A stretch of DNA of 41,033 bases, taken from Thermomonas sp. (GTDB taxonomy: Bacteria; Pseudomonadota; Gammaproteobacteria; Xanthomonadales; Xanthomonadaceae). The stretch's first letter is position 1. Each line of letters starts with the position of its first letter. Location: positions 1 through 41,033 of the forward strand of contig NZ_JAHRWW010000018.1 in NCBI RefSeq assembly GCF_019104945.1, given 5' to 3'. The translations under genes were made by a program, and so were the position numbers. The notes beneath the pieces are model-generated. The model searched no databases. It had not been told where the DNA came from and saw nothing but the letters and a program-made list of their open reading frames with translations. Below are positions 1 through 8,959 of this stretch, one piece after another.

Positions 1-2
1 AG

Positions 3-812
3 AAAAACATCACCACCTACAACTTGGCACGCATGAACATGCTGCTGCACGGGGTGAAGGATTCCGAGTTCGAGATTTACCACGGCGATACGCTGACCAA
101 CGAATGGGACAGCCTGCGCGAAATGAACCCGGCCAAGCAGCCAAGGTTTGATGCCGTGGTGGCCAACCCGCCGTTCAGCTACCGCTGGGAGCCGACTGAG
201 GCGCTTGGCGAAGATATGCGCTTCAAGAATTACGGGCTGGCACCCAAGTCAGCCGCCGATTTCGCTTTCTTGCTGCACGGCTTCCACTATCTGAAGCCAG
301 ACGGCGTGATGGCCATCATCCTGCCGCACGGCGTGCTGTTCCGTGGTGGTGCGGAAGAGCGCATCCGCACCAAGCTGCTGAAGGATGGCCATATCGATAC
401 GGTGATTGGCCTACCCGCCAACCTGTTCTTCTCCACTGGTATTCCGGTGTGCATTCTGGTGCTGAAGAAATGCAAGAAGCCCGATGACGTGCTGTTCATC
501 AATGCTGCCCAGCACTTCGAGAAAGGCAAGCGGCAAAACAGGCTGCTGCCGGAACACATCGACAAAATTCTCGACACCTATCAGCACCGCCGCGAGGAAG
601 ACCGCTATTCGATGCGCGTATCGATGGAGCGCATCGAGAAGGAAGGCTACAACCTGAACATCTCGCGTTACGTGAGCACGGCGGAGATCGAGGAGGAAAT
701 TGACCTCGGCGCGATGCATTCGGAACTGGTTTCGCTGGAGCAGAAGATCAATGCAGCCACCTCGCGGCACAACGAGTTCCTCAAGGAACTTGGCTTGCCA
801 TTGCTACCGTGA
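3..812 (+). CDS. hsdM: Type I restriction-modification DNA methyltransferase subunit HsdM, C-terminal part (5' end outside window)
   Basis: The reading frame is open from the first complete codon, so only the C-terminal ~269 residues are visible. The motif VVANPPFS is the NPPF motif IV of N6-adenine methyltransferases. The following stretch (ADFAFLLHGFHYLKPDGVMAIILPHGVLFRGG) and the C-terminal tail with EEEIDLGAMHSELVSLEQKI and HNEFLKELGLP are typical of HsdM of type I systems. In such systems HsdM transfers methyl groups from S-adenosylmethionine to adenine in the sequence chosen by HsdS. The stop codon TGA overlaps the GTG/ATG start of the next gene, so the two are translationally coupled. 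No hsdS or hsdR lies downstream in the window; they would have to be upstream, or be missing. The family call is firm. Whether the system is active cannot be judged from here. Confidence 0.93.
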   Translation, partial: KNITTYNLARMNMLLHGVKDSEFEIYHGDTLTNEWDSLREMNPAKQPRFDAVVANPPFSYRWEPTEALGEDMRFKNYGLAPKSAADFAFLLHGFHYLKPDGVMAIILPHGVLFRGGAEERIRTKLLKDGHIDTVIGLPANLFFSTGIPVCILVLKKCKKPDDVLFINAAQHFEKGKRQNRLLPEHIDKILDTYQHRREEDRYSMRVSMERIEKEGYNLNISRYVSTAEIEEEIDLGAMHSELVSLEQKINAATSRHNEFLKELGLPLLP

Positions 813-2053
813 TGGGTACCTCTGTGAACGCCAATAGTTACTTCTCCAGCATCACGAGTGAGATGGCGCGGATAGACGCCGAGCGCGCTTCTTGGCGGAA
901 AGCACTGGCTCAAACCGACATCTTGACCCGGCAGATACGAGAGTTTTCGCAGATCAATTCGGCTTCGGAACAGATGGCCGAAGCGATAAAGGCGTTGCAG
1001 TCCCCTGCAATGACAATCGCGCAGCAGTACCAAGACCAGCTAACTGCATCTTCTTCAGCCATGCAAGCCATCAAGGCTTGGCAGGATGCCGAACGCGCCC
1101 AGAGTGAGCAAATGCGACGGATGCTCGATCCTCTGGATGCCATCCGTAAGGGATTTCTGGCAGACGACGCAACTCAGAAGCTCATCAAGGAATTGACAGC
1201 GGCCAGTTCAATCCAAGACCACATCAAGGAACTGGCAGATCAGACCTCTGGGATAGAGGCGGTGGCCAAAATGATTGCACGGCAGGCCGACGAGTCGCAG
1301 AAACAGCACCAGCGGCTACTCGATAGCGTGGCCGGTACCAGCGGCATCCAGCGCTACCTCAAAGAGTTTGAGGCCGTCAACAAGCAGTGGATGGTACCCA
1401 ACGAAGTGTTGGGCATTGTCGGTTCGTTCAAGGACATTCAAGAGCAGCTTGGCCGGGTGGCTCTGCCAACCATCGACTGGGGATCTGCGGGCGCATTGGC
1501 ACATCTGCTTGGACGCGATGGCATCCAAGAGCAGTTGACTCTGCTTGGCATCAGGCCAGATGGCACGATGCATATGCCTTCTGGGACACAGGAAAGAGGC
1601 ATCTTCAGTCGCAAGCAGGCCGATGCCGTGACTCTTGTGAGCCTGCTACTGACAATTTTGATCTTCATCTATCAAGAGGCGTCGAATCAGCAAGACAAGG
1701 CCAAGGATGAAGCATTCCGGGCGCAGACGACGACCACATTGCAGGTTCAAGCCCAGCAGATTCAAAGCCTGACAGTCCTCATTGGACAGGCGCTGGCGCA
1801 AGCCGCTCATCAACCCGCGGAACGTTTTGTTGTACGTGAGCGCCCAGCAACGGTCAGGGCAGCGCCTGAACACGGAGCCTCCGTGGAGGGAAAGCTGCTG
1901 CCCAATGAAGTGGTGCGCTTTATCGACCGCAAGGGGCGCTGGGTCGAGGTTGAGTATTACCATTGGCTGCACGAAGAGTACCGCACCGGCTGGGTGTTAA
2001 AGCATTACTTGGAGCGAGTCCCCGCAAGCCATTCGAAGCACGATAAGGAATAG
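812..2053 (+). CDS. Membrane-anchored coiled-coil protein with C-terminal SH3-like domain, coupled to hsdM
   Basis: Unrecognised as a named family. Residues ~1-265 are rich in Gln, Ala, Glu and Lys with a heptad-like pattern, suggesting long helices or coiled coil. Residues ~272-290 (AVTLVSLLLTILIFIYQEA) form one hydrophobic membrane segment. A second Gln/Ala-rich helix follows. The last ~65 residues (VVRERPATVRAAPEHGASVEGKLLPNE...WVEVEYY...GWVLKHYLERV) match the pattern of bacterial SH3 (SH3b) domains, with the closing GWVLKHYL. The start is ATG 812, or GTG 809 one codon earlier; both overlap the hsdM stop. The coupling suggests it belongs to the restriction operon as an accessory protein. 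The function is unknown; it might tether or sense something at the membrane. No signal peptide is evident. Confidence 0.75.
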   Translation: MGTSVNANSYFSSITSEMARIDAERASWRKALAQTDILTRQIREFSQINSASEQMAEAIKALQSPAMTIAQQYQDQLTASSSAMQAIKAWQDAERAQSEQMRRMLDPLDAIRKGFLADDATQKLIKELTAASSIQDHIKELADQTSGIEAVAKMIARQADESQKQHQRLLDSVAGTSGIQRYLKEFEAVNKQWMVPNEVLGIVGSFKDIQEQLGRVALPTIDWGSAGALAHLLGRDGIQEQLTLLGIRPDGTMHMPSGTQERGIFSRKQADAVTLVSLLLTILIFIYQEASNQQDKAKDEAFRAQTTTTLQVQAQQIQSLTVLIGQALAQAAHQPAERFVVRERPATVRAAPEHGASVEGKLLPNEVVRFIDRKGRWVEVEYYHWLHEEYRTGWVLKHYLERVPASHSKHDKE

Positions 2054-2232
2054 CGGCCAGTCTGCAAGACTTTTTGCACAAAGGCAGTGACAATAGCATT
2101 GTGCAACTGCGCAACGATATGGTTGATAGTGCAAGCAGTGGGGGGATTACCGTGGCCACAAACGTTTTCTCTAGCTCAAAGCCGATCCACTAGCCTCTAA
2201 GCTGGGCCACATTCCTACTCCACTTTCCAGCA
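2054..2232. other. Intergenic gap between the restriction operon and the giant-recombinase genes
   Basis: About 180 bp with no credible gene. It holds several copies of a TTGCAC/GTGCAA-like word (around 2075, 2099 and 2131) but no convincing -35/-10 pair or terminator. It is the probable junction between the hsdM cluster and the more AT-rich DNA to the right. I found no repeat matching the right side of the integrase region, so no attachment site can be proposed here. Confidence 0.4.
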
Positions 2233-3042
2233 ATGCCCCCGCCAATCCCCACATATCTACTAGACGCACTCGCGCCGCAGATGAAGGCGGGGCGCAAGAC
2301 GTTGCCGTGTGAGGTCCTGCGCAAGCTGCTATTGCAGCAGTCTGTTCACAGCTATAGCAAAGCCTCAATTGATGCTGCGCTTTTACTTGCTGCCACGTAC
2401 CGCAAAGTCTTGCTTGGAGCAAAACAATGGCTGCCTGAAGGAGAGATAGGGCTACCGGCGCGGGCAAAGTGGCAACGTGCTTGCATCAACAATACGCAGC
2501 TCCTTTATCCTGCGGCATTTTGTTTTGCACCGCCGCATAAAGCGCTCGCCGGGCGCCCAAGTTTCGAGCTTTACGCATTTCTTCAAGCCATCCCAGAAGC
2601 ATTTGTTGCACAACTTGTGGAATGGGCACCACCGATTGTGGCAATTGACCCGGTTTCAATTAAAAGCCCTACCCAAGGGATTACTGCAAACCGTCATGGT
2701 GCAAGCTCTGTGCCCGTCTTGGGCAATGTTCTATCGGCATTTCTTGCCAAGGAGGTGCTTCCCAAGACGTTAGTGCGCACGCGCGTCTTGAAAAAATACA
2801 CCAAGGCGCGATTTGGCCTACATGATTTTGTGCAATTGGCCTTGCCAGCGATAGACGCCATCGCGTTGGAAAATTGCAAGCAAATCGTGTGCACTGCACC
2901 GGTTGCAAACGCGCTTTCACTGGGTGTACTTCTGACTGACTGGAGCTTAAGTAACGTCAAGCAAATACGAAGTCGATCTTCACATGAATCATTGGTTTCA
3001 AAGGCTACACGAAGCAGCACAGCAAGCAGCCGGTCTAAGTGA
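2233..3042 (+). CDS. Unrecognised 269-residue protein encoded upstream of, and overlapping, the giant recombinase gene
   Basis: I do not recognise a family. The predicted protein is mostly helical and mixed in composition, without a signal peptide, membrane segment or clear metal-binding motif. It starts at ATG 2233 (MPPPIPTYLLDAL) with no strong ribosome-binding site; ATG 2281 is an alternative start. The last ~20 residues are low-complexity Ser/Arg/Lys and overlap the next gene's first 59 bases in another frame. The extent of the overlap argues for co-expression with the giant recombinase. By analogy with elements that encode a recombinase plus small partners (for example Tn554 TnpC), it could be a DNA-binding or directionality partner, but nothing in the sequence shows this. 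A sequencing frameshift joining the two was considered; frame 2 has a stop at 2948, so a simple fusion is not obvious. Confidence 0.6.
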   Translation: MPPPIPTYLLDALAPQMKAGRKTLPCEVLRKLLLQQSVHSYSKASIDAALLLAATYRKVLLGAKQWLPEGEIGLPARAKWQRACINNTQLLYPAAFCFAPPHKALAGRPSFELYAFLQAIPEAFVAQLVEWAPPIVAIDPVSIKSPTQGITANRHGASSVPVLGNVLSAFLAKEVLPKTLVRTRVLKKYTKARFGLHDFVQLALPAIDAIALENCKQIVCTAPVANALSLGVLLTDWSLSNVKQIRSRSSHESLVSKATRSSTASSRSK

Positions 3043-6000
3043 ATACGCGCTGCTAGACGCGCTGTTTTTAATACGTGCGCCTTATCACCTCAAAGGCATT
3101 CAAGAATGCTGCCGACGGTTAGATGCTCTTGCCCGTAAGCATCCAGCGATGCTGGAAGAGCCCGCTGTTGTAGATATTGCCAAGCACTTTGCAACCTATC
3201 GGGAGATTGCAGCTCTCGAAGGGCTTGATGCACATTTTTCGCAAAATATTGCACCCAGTGAGTCGTCGATACGCACACCGCTTCGGCCTTACACAGGAGA
3301 TAGCGGCATATGCGATTTGCTATTGCTTGATGTGGAAGACGATAACCCCATACAGCGCCAGCACTTTGAGCGCGTACTCGTCTGGTTTTTCTGGCAAGTA
3401 AGCCACCACCAAGCCTCACATCATAAGCGCCAGGACTACGCAAATTACCTTCATCAACGCGAAGATCAAAAACTGCGGCTCAATCAGGGCAGCAGCGTGC
3501 GGATATACAGCACGTTTAGCGCGCTATCGAAATTGGCGGATCCCTCCAATCAGGCACTAGCGCAACGTGTGGCTGCATTATTCGGCGAACCGAGCATTGC
3601 ATCTTCCAAGCAACTTGCACGTCTACTCAAAGGCTTTCTATCCGAACGCGGAGGTCAGACCAAGCCCTTTCCGCTGCGTGATCAGCTGATTGAAAAAGAA
3701 ACAATCCTTGCACTGAATCGAGCATTCCAAACACCTACCGGAACGCAGTTTGACCTACAAGACATCAAACGCCTTTTAAGCCTGATCTGGGGAAATAAAG
3801 AGACCCACACGCGTAGCGATGGCTATATATCCTCGTCTTACGGCAAAAAGCGGCTCGAACACATCCAAGCAAAGCGCTATAAAAGCGGCGTGTCGCTGGT
3901 CACGCAGCCGGTGGATGCAGAACATGAAGAGAAAGGCGCGCTCTCTGACATCTACCTTCAAGACCCAGATAAGGGGCAGACGCTAGGCCTAGAGCAAGAG
4001 GATGCAGAGACTGATGATGCTTTTGAACTTCCTGTCGAGCCAAGCTTTCAGATTTACCTAGGTACAGGTGACCCACTCGCAGCGTGGTATCAAGCTAAAT
4101 CTGCAGCGCACCACATTGAGCTCAACAATGCGCAACTGGCATGGCCCAAACACCGCCTTTCCAATACGGCTGTAAATGCCGTGCTGGCACTTGTTACATC
4201 GCCGGCGAGTAACGATGCCGACACCAATTGGGCGCGCCTTGCCCTTGGCGTGAGCTTGATCACAGGTCGTGCAATCGGTCAGTTTGAGATCACGCTATCG
4301 GGCGAAAGCGATGCGGCCATTCAGATTGACCCAGATAGCCGCGTGGTGACGATTAAGACCGCAAAACCTGCTCTCAAAGACGAAGCGTTCAAGCAACAAG
4401 CGTCTCGTCACTATTTTGAAGAATGGGTCGATGCCCTGCAGCAACGCCTTCCGGAAACGTGGTCCCCTTTGTTAGCACGCATTCCATCTGAAGCCAGATG
4501 CCCACAGGCCAAAACGCTCCGCTCAACGGCACAGTCGCTCCTAGACACTCTCCCTACATATCTTGAGGTTTCCTTAAATGCCGTTGCACGACATATGCAG
4601 CTGCGCTTATTAGCGGTGAGCCATGACGACCTCGCATTTGCCAAACTCATTTCAGATGCAGAGCTGGCCAACGCAACCAATATGTTGCATTACGCCTCGT
4701 TTCGTAAACAGGATGTAGAACGCCTGTGGCGTGAAGCGGCGTATCCGATTGAACTTGAAGCGGTGGATGATGCCGCACACATCCATGCGCGCACCGGAGC
4801 GGCTCAGGGAGTCAGCCCATACTGGATCGAAAAGCGTATTACGACGCTGAAAGAAGCCTTTACAGCCGCAGTTCAGCGTCAGGACTGGATCAAAGCCTAT
4901 AACGTCTCGTGCTTATACACCGCGCTGTGGATGGGTGTTGCAACAGCAGGGCGTGGCGTTTCGAACCCTGTTCCCAGTGTCATTACGTCGGAGGGCTGGG
5001 CCATCGTGCAAGACAAACGCCGCGCCGATGCATCGACCGACCGCTATGTGCCCTTGTCAGACGCGGTTTGTACGCAGCTGACAACCCATATGGCACTCAC
5101 TGAGGCGCTGCGCTTTGTACATCCCGAGTTTGAACAGCTCAGTGCAGGTAACCCTCAGTGCGTGCCGCTCTTCTTTTTTGAAAAGGGAACAACGAGCGCC
5201 ACGACATATCGTGTCAAACACCGCCGAGAGGCTGCTGAGATCAAAGATCTCGTGGGGAATTTTGGCCGCAAGTTGGTGCGGTCATGGCCCCATCAGCTTA
5301 AAGAAGCACCGCTTATTCCCGCACGCTTTAAGGATGCAGGCCTTGGCCATTGGACGCGTGGGCGACACGCATGGGCGCTGACATCAACGTTTCCGGTAAA
5401 TCAGTTTCGAGAGCAATGGCTTGCGCTACAAGGTAAGTTAGAGCAAGACCTTGGGCTGTTGCCTCTGCATTTAGACGATTACTTGCCACCTCAGATTGTC
5501 AGATCGCAATCGATGCGCTTTACGCGAGCATTGTCAGTAGGTGATGCCGCAAACACGTATGTCTTAACGAAAGCAAAGCCCCATGCTCCACCGTCGATAC
5601 CCAGTGAAGTGCTGGAAGCAGAACTGCGCGAGGCATCGGTTTATAAAACATACGAGGCCGTTTTTGAAGCCGAGCCACCCGAGCCGCAGGTGGCAAGAGA
5701 GCTTGTGTATTTGGCGTTAATGCGGCGGCAGATGCACAACCGGCCTGTCACCTTAGCCGTTACGCAGGCTTATTGCGATTTCATCCGGACAAAGACAGGA
5801 ATCCCTATCTTTGCCACAGCCCCTCGCGCGCGCTTTCAACATAATTGGATGGTAGATCAACGGGCGTTCTACGCACTCGCCTATATTGAGCAAGATCTGC
5901 TCGGTGCAATCGAACGTGATTTGAGTCACTTGCCTGATCCCGATCCGGATGTACTTATCAGCATTGGACGGCTACTTGCAGCGCTTAGCTTGCGCGGCGG

Positions 6001-8611
6001 CGTTCTATCGTCAAGACATTTGGATAGCCTGCTTCTCCACTTGGGCAAACCTGTCCCGATCGAGGGCATTGGCGCTGCCAGAGTCATCGCGTTTAAAGTG
6101 CGTTCCGAGCGTACACGTGCTTCGATGCGCAGAACGCTATTTCTCACGCCGTATTTATCGTCTCTGCTCTTGTGTGAGGCAGTCCGTGTTCAGCCATGGT
6201 TACAAGCGGCTTACTTAGCGAGACTCGCCCAACCCAGCCTGCGTGCAAAGCTACGGGAGCGTGCGTTCCGGCGCTATCTCCGCTCATTAGGCGTATCCAC
6301 CCAGCTCTCGCTAGCCCAGTGGCTGGCCGCATGTAGGCAGCGCTTGATGTTACACAGCACACCGTTACTGGCTGCCTATGCCAGTGGCGAACTGCAAACA
6401 GATGATCTCCCCATTACCGAATTGCGTCGTTTAGCCGGACTCAAGCCGGCCGCTGATGATGCGGGAGCAATTGGCATAGATGCAGATGCCCTTGTACGCA
6501 GCGAAGGCCAAGACGAAGACGAAGGGGAAGTAACGTTACCAAACGACTTAAGAAAACCAAACGTCAATTTTGTGCGGTTACTCTGCGGATTTCAATCATC
6601 GCTTGCATCTGAATGGGAAAGAAAAATCACCTTGGTCTTAAAGAAGCAGACTGCGCCGATCAAAGTGTTACTTTGCAATTTTGCACTGCACCTTGTGCAA
6701 ACCTACGCCCCTGAATCAACGGCCGGACACACGTACCGAGGAGACTTTAAGCTCAAAAAGCGCGAGCAGAAAAACATCCAAAAGCACCTGCACGTTGTGT
6801 GGGCTGGGTTGCTGTTGTATGCGGAGCAAGCGCCTGACTGGAGTCTCATTAACGACACGGTATTGATACGACTTGCGGATTTAACTGAAAGCCTTTTCAA
6901 GGCGCGCCAACATCACGGTGCCTGGGCAAGATTCAATCATTTCTTGCAAAGTAAGGCATTGCACGGCCCGTTTGAAGTGGGGGCGATTTCATCAGCCAAG
7001 AGCTCTGTTGTCAGTGCCAAAATTTTATCGGGCCAAGAAGTGGATCGTTTGGTTGCGCTGATTCCTTATGCACAATCTGGTATCTACAACCCACAGACGC
7101 GTCAATTTGCAAAAAATCTGTTTCAAATCGCCTATGCAACGGGCGCACGGCGTGCAGAAGTACAAGGGCTAAGAAGTATCGACTTCGATGGCGATATGCT
7201 GCGTATCCGAACATATGAAGGGCGCACGCTTAAAACGGCCGCCTCCGAACGCGTTGTGCCGCTTGCCATGATTCCAAAGGCACACTTGCAAGCGCTATAT
7301 GCGCAAGACCAAGTCAACAACGGCTCACTATTTGCACTCTCCAGTGATGATGCATTCTACGACAAGCTAGCAAAGGCGATGAAACTGGCGACGGGTGATC
7401 GTGATATTGGTCTTCACCACTTACGCCATACCAAGGCAAGCACGTTACTACTGCGCATGCTTGCAAATGTTGTTCCGCTTCACCTGCTTCAACACGAATT
7501 TCCTTGGCTAAGCAGTTCTCTTCCACCCGAACAAGAAGTTGAGCTATTGCTGGGCAAGGCCGGGCAAACGGGGCAATCCACCAAAGCGATAGCCGCGTTG
7601 CTGGGGCATCTGCATGAGACCACCACCATCAAGCACTACGTTCATACGTTGGGCATCGCATTACATGCACACTATCTAGGCGAATCGAACACCGATTTTG
7701 CCCTCGCTTTTCGTCGTCGCATGCGCGCAGCATCCACGCTTTACCGTCATCGAAAGGCCTATCAAGAAGAAGCACGGCCCGATTTTGAACAAGCTCAAAA
7801 CTATCGCGACATACTTGAATCGATGTTCCTCAAGGCCGCCAGCACGGTGGGAGTAGCCCCTGACACACTGTTGCATATTGACCCAACGCCTCATGAGCTA
7901 GCTCTGGATACAGCGATTGTGACGCCAAGTTCAGCACCGGAGAACCCACAGGGCTGGTCGGTCACTTATTTTGAAAAGCTGCAAGCCTGTTTTTTGGGTG
8001 AACGCACCGACATGCCTGAAGATATCAACAGCATCTCGCAGCGCCTTCACGCAATTGCGGCTATTCCAACACGCAAGCGGCGCCCGAACGTGGCGTCAAT
8101 GCATGTCGTGCCAGAAGGAAAGAAAACCCAATCCCAAAATGTGACCGAAGACAAACGGCACCACATGCCACTAAAAGGAAAAGACGGCACACCATTGCCA
8201 AAACTGCTGTTACCGGGCAAGCAGGTGGCCCATGCTGAAGCTGTTCTTGCATGGCTGGCGTGGATACACCAGCAAGATCCCAAATGTTTTACTTGGCTTA
8301 TGCATGCATGGCGACACACTAGCAATGCACGCTCAGGGAAAATGCCGCTTAAATCCGGTCGGGACGTAGAGATGGCAGCGCAGCTGCATGCGTTGACGCA
8401 CGTCTATCAGACGCAACATTCGCTCAAGCACGTCGATCACTTAGCCCCTCTGAACGAAGAGGCTTCTACCAACACACGCGAGCTTTTGATTTGGATTGAA
8501 GACATCCGGGGCAAGTCACCTGACGCCCAGCCAGCCCGAGGTGGGCGCAATGCTGGCGCGGTTCGCTGGGTGATGACGTGGGTGATGGCAATTGCAATGG
8601 TGAGCGAGTAG
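2984..8611 (+). CDS. Giant (1,875-residue) tyrosine recombinase with several recombinase-like modules
   Basis: The C-terminal third carries a full tyrosine-recombinase catalytic set: R1389 in YATGARRAEVQGL, K1417 in a beta-hairpin ending ERVVPL, H1478-x-x-R1481 in LHHLRHTKAS, G1541-H1542, and nucleophile candidate Y1552 in IKHYVHTLG. About 60 residues separate the HxxR box from GH, more than the ~25 usual in the family, so there is an insertion. Three earlier stretches resemble partial modules: LITGRAIGQF with R429; ATAGRGVSNP with R657, followed by KRRADASTDRYVPL and H789-W-T-R792; and LSLRGGVLSS with R1004, followed by TRASMRRTLFLTP. About 320 residues follow the catalytic Tyr. Ordinary family members have 300-450 residues. 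It presumably cuts and rejoins DNA in mobilising this region. ATG 2984 lies inside the preceding gene. GC content looks lower than in the core genes to the right. Confidence 0.85.
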   Translation: MNHWFQRLHEAAQQAAGLSEYALLDALFLIRAPYHLKGIQECCRRLDALARKHPAMLEEPAVVDIAKHFATYREIAALEGLDAHFSQNIAPSESSIRTPLRPYTGDSGICDLLLLDVEDDNPIQRQHFERVLVWFFWQVSHHQASHHKRQDYANYLHQREDQKLRLNQGSSVRIYSTFSALSKLADPSNQALAQRVAALFGEPSIASSKQLARLLKGFLSERGGQTKPFPLRDQLIEKETILALNRAFQTPTGTQFDLQDIKRLLSLIWGNKETHTRSDGYISSSYGKKRLEHIQAKRYKSGVSLVTQPVDAEHEEKGALSDIYLQDPDKGQTLGLEQEDAETDDAFELPVEPSFQIYLGTGDPLAAWYQAKSAAHHIELNNAQLAWPKHRLSNTAVNAVLALVTSPASNDADTNWARLALGVSLITGRAIGQFEITLSGESDAAIQIDPDSRVVTIKTAKPALKDEAFKQQASRHYFEEWVDALQQRLPETWSPLLARIPSEARCPQAKTLRSTAQSLLDTLPTYLEVSLNAVARHMQLRLLAVSHDDLAFAKLISDAELANATNMLHYASFRKQDVERLWREAAYPIELEAVDDAAHIHARTGAAQGVSPYWIEKRITTLKEAFTAAVQRQDWIKAYNVSCLYTALWMGVATAGRGVSNPVPSVITSEGWAIVQDKRRADASTDRYVPLSDAVCTQLTTHMALTEALRFVHPEFEQLSAGNPQCVPLFFFEKGTTSATTYRVKHRREAAEIKDLVGNFGRKLVRSWPHQLKEAPLIPARFKDAGLGHWTRGRHAWALTSTFPVNQFREQWLALQGKLEQDLGLLPLHLDDYLPPQIVRSQSMRFTRALSVGDAANTYVLTKAKPHAPPSIPSEVLEAELREASVYKTYEAVFEAEPPEPQVARELVYLALMRRQMHNRPVTLAVTQAYCDFIRTKTGIPIFATAPRARFQHNWMVDQRAFYALAYIEQDLLGAIERDLSHLPDPDPDVLISIGRLLAALSLRGGVLSSRHLDSLLLHLGKPVPIEGIGAARVIAFKVRSERTRASMRRTLFLTPYLSSLLLCEAVRVQPWLQAAYLARLAQPSLRAKLRERAFRRYLRSLGVSTQLSLAQWLAACRQRLMLHSTPLLAAYASGELQTDDLPITELRRLAGLKPAADDAGAIGIDADALVRSEGQDEDEGEVTLPNDLRKPNVNFVRLLCGFQSSLASEWERKITLVLKKQTAPIKVLLCNFALHLVQTYAPESTAGHTYRGDFKLKKREQKNIQKHLHVVWAGLLLYAEQAPDWSLINDTVLIRLADLTESLFKARQHHGAWARFNHFLQSKALHGPFEVGAISSAKSSVVSAKILSGQEVDRLVALIPYAQSGIYNPQTRQFAKNLFQIAYATGARRAEVQGLRSIDFDGDMLRIRTYEGRTLKTAASERVVPLAMIPKAHLQALYAQDQVNNGSLFALSSDDAFYDKLAKAMKLATGDRDIGLHHLRHTKASTLLLRMLANVVPLHLLQHEFPWLSSSLPPEQEVELLLGKAGQTGQSTKAIAALLGHLHETTTIKHYVHTLGIALHAHYLGESNTDFALAFRRRMRAASTLYRHRKAYQEEARPDFEQAQNYRDILESMFLKAASTVGVAPDTLLHIDPTPHELALDTAIVTPSSAPENPQGWSVTYFEKLQACFLGERTDMPEDINSISQRLHAIAAIPTRKRRPNVASMHVVPEGKKTQSQNVTEDKRHHMPLKGKDGTPLPKLLLPGKQVAHAEAVLAWLAWIHQQDPKCFTWLMHAWRHTSNARSGKMPLKSGRDVEMAAQLHALTHVYQTQHSLKHVDHLAPLNEEASTNTRELLIWIEDIRGKSPDAQPARGGRNAGAVRWVMTWVMAIAMVSE

Positions 8612-8634
8612 CTCTGGCAGTTGCAACGGCCGAA

Positions 8635-8928
8635 CTAAACACTGGCTGCACAGTAGTCCCGCCAGCGCACCAACACCCGCGCTGCCTGTTCGGCGCGCGC
8701 TCTACGATTCAGTTCCAGCATATTTTCAACGGCAATCGTGTTCAAATAAGTGGCGATCGCTTGCTCTGATGCGTTGGTGCGCAATAGCTTGAAGACTGCA
8801 TCGTGGTAAAGGTCGTATTCGTCGCGTGCATGAGGGAATTCCACAACATCAATCGGATCCCAAACGTAATACAGCACTTCACTAATAAGCTTGCGTAACG
8901 CCAAATCTTGTTGGCTGTAGGTGGCCAT
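8635..8928 (-). CDS. Small conserved protein with a YVWDPI motif (97 residues), last gene of the integrase operon
   Basis: Residues ALRKLISEVLYYVWDPIDVV...ARDEYDLYHDAVFKLL and the helical C-terminus match a pattern I have seen in many bacterial hypothetical proteins (a LRK...YVWDPI...ARDEY...LL signature). I know of no assigned function. I chose the start at 8928 because a good ribosome-binding site (GGGGAGAGG) lies nine bases upstream; longer starts at 8958 and 8985 lack one. The gene follows the OB-fold/HD gene by about 30 bases and ends 23 bases from the convergent giant recombinase gene, with no clear terminator between them. No signal peptide or membrane segment is seen. Confidence 0.7.
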   Translation of the reverse strand: MATYSQQDLALRKLISEVLYYVWDPIDVVEFPHARDEYDLYHDAVFKLLRTNASEQAIATYLNTIAVENMLELNRRARAEQAARVLVRWRDYCAASV

Positions 8929-8959
8929 CACGGTTGTCCTCTCCCCATGCTCTTCCATA

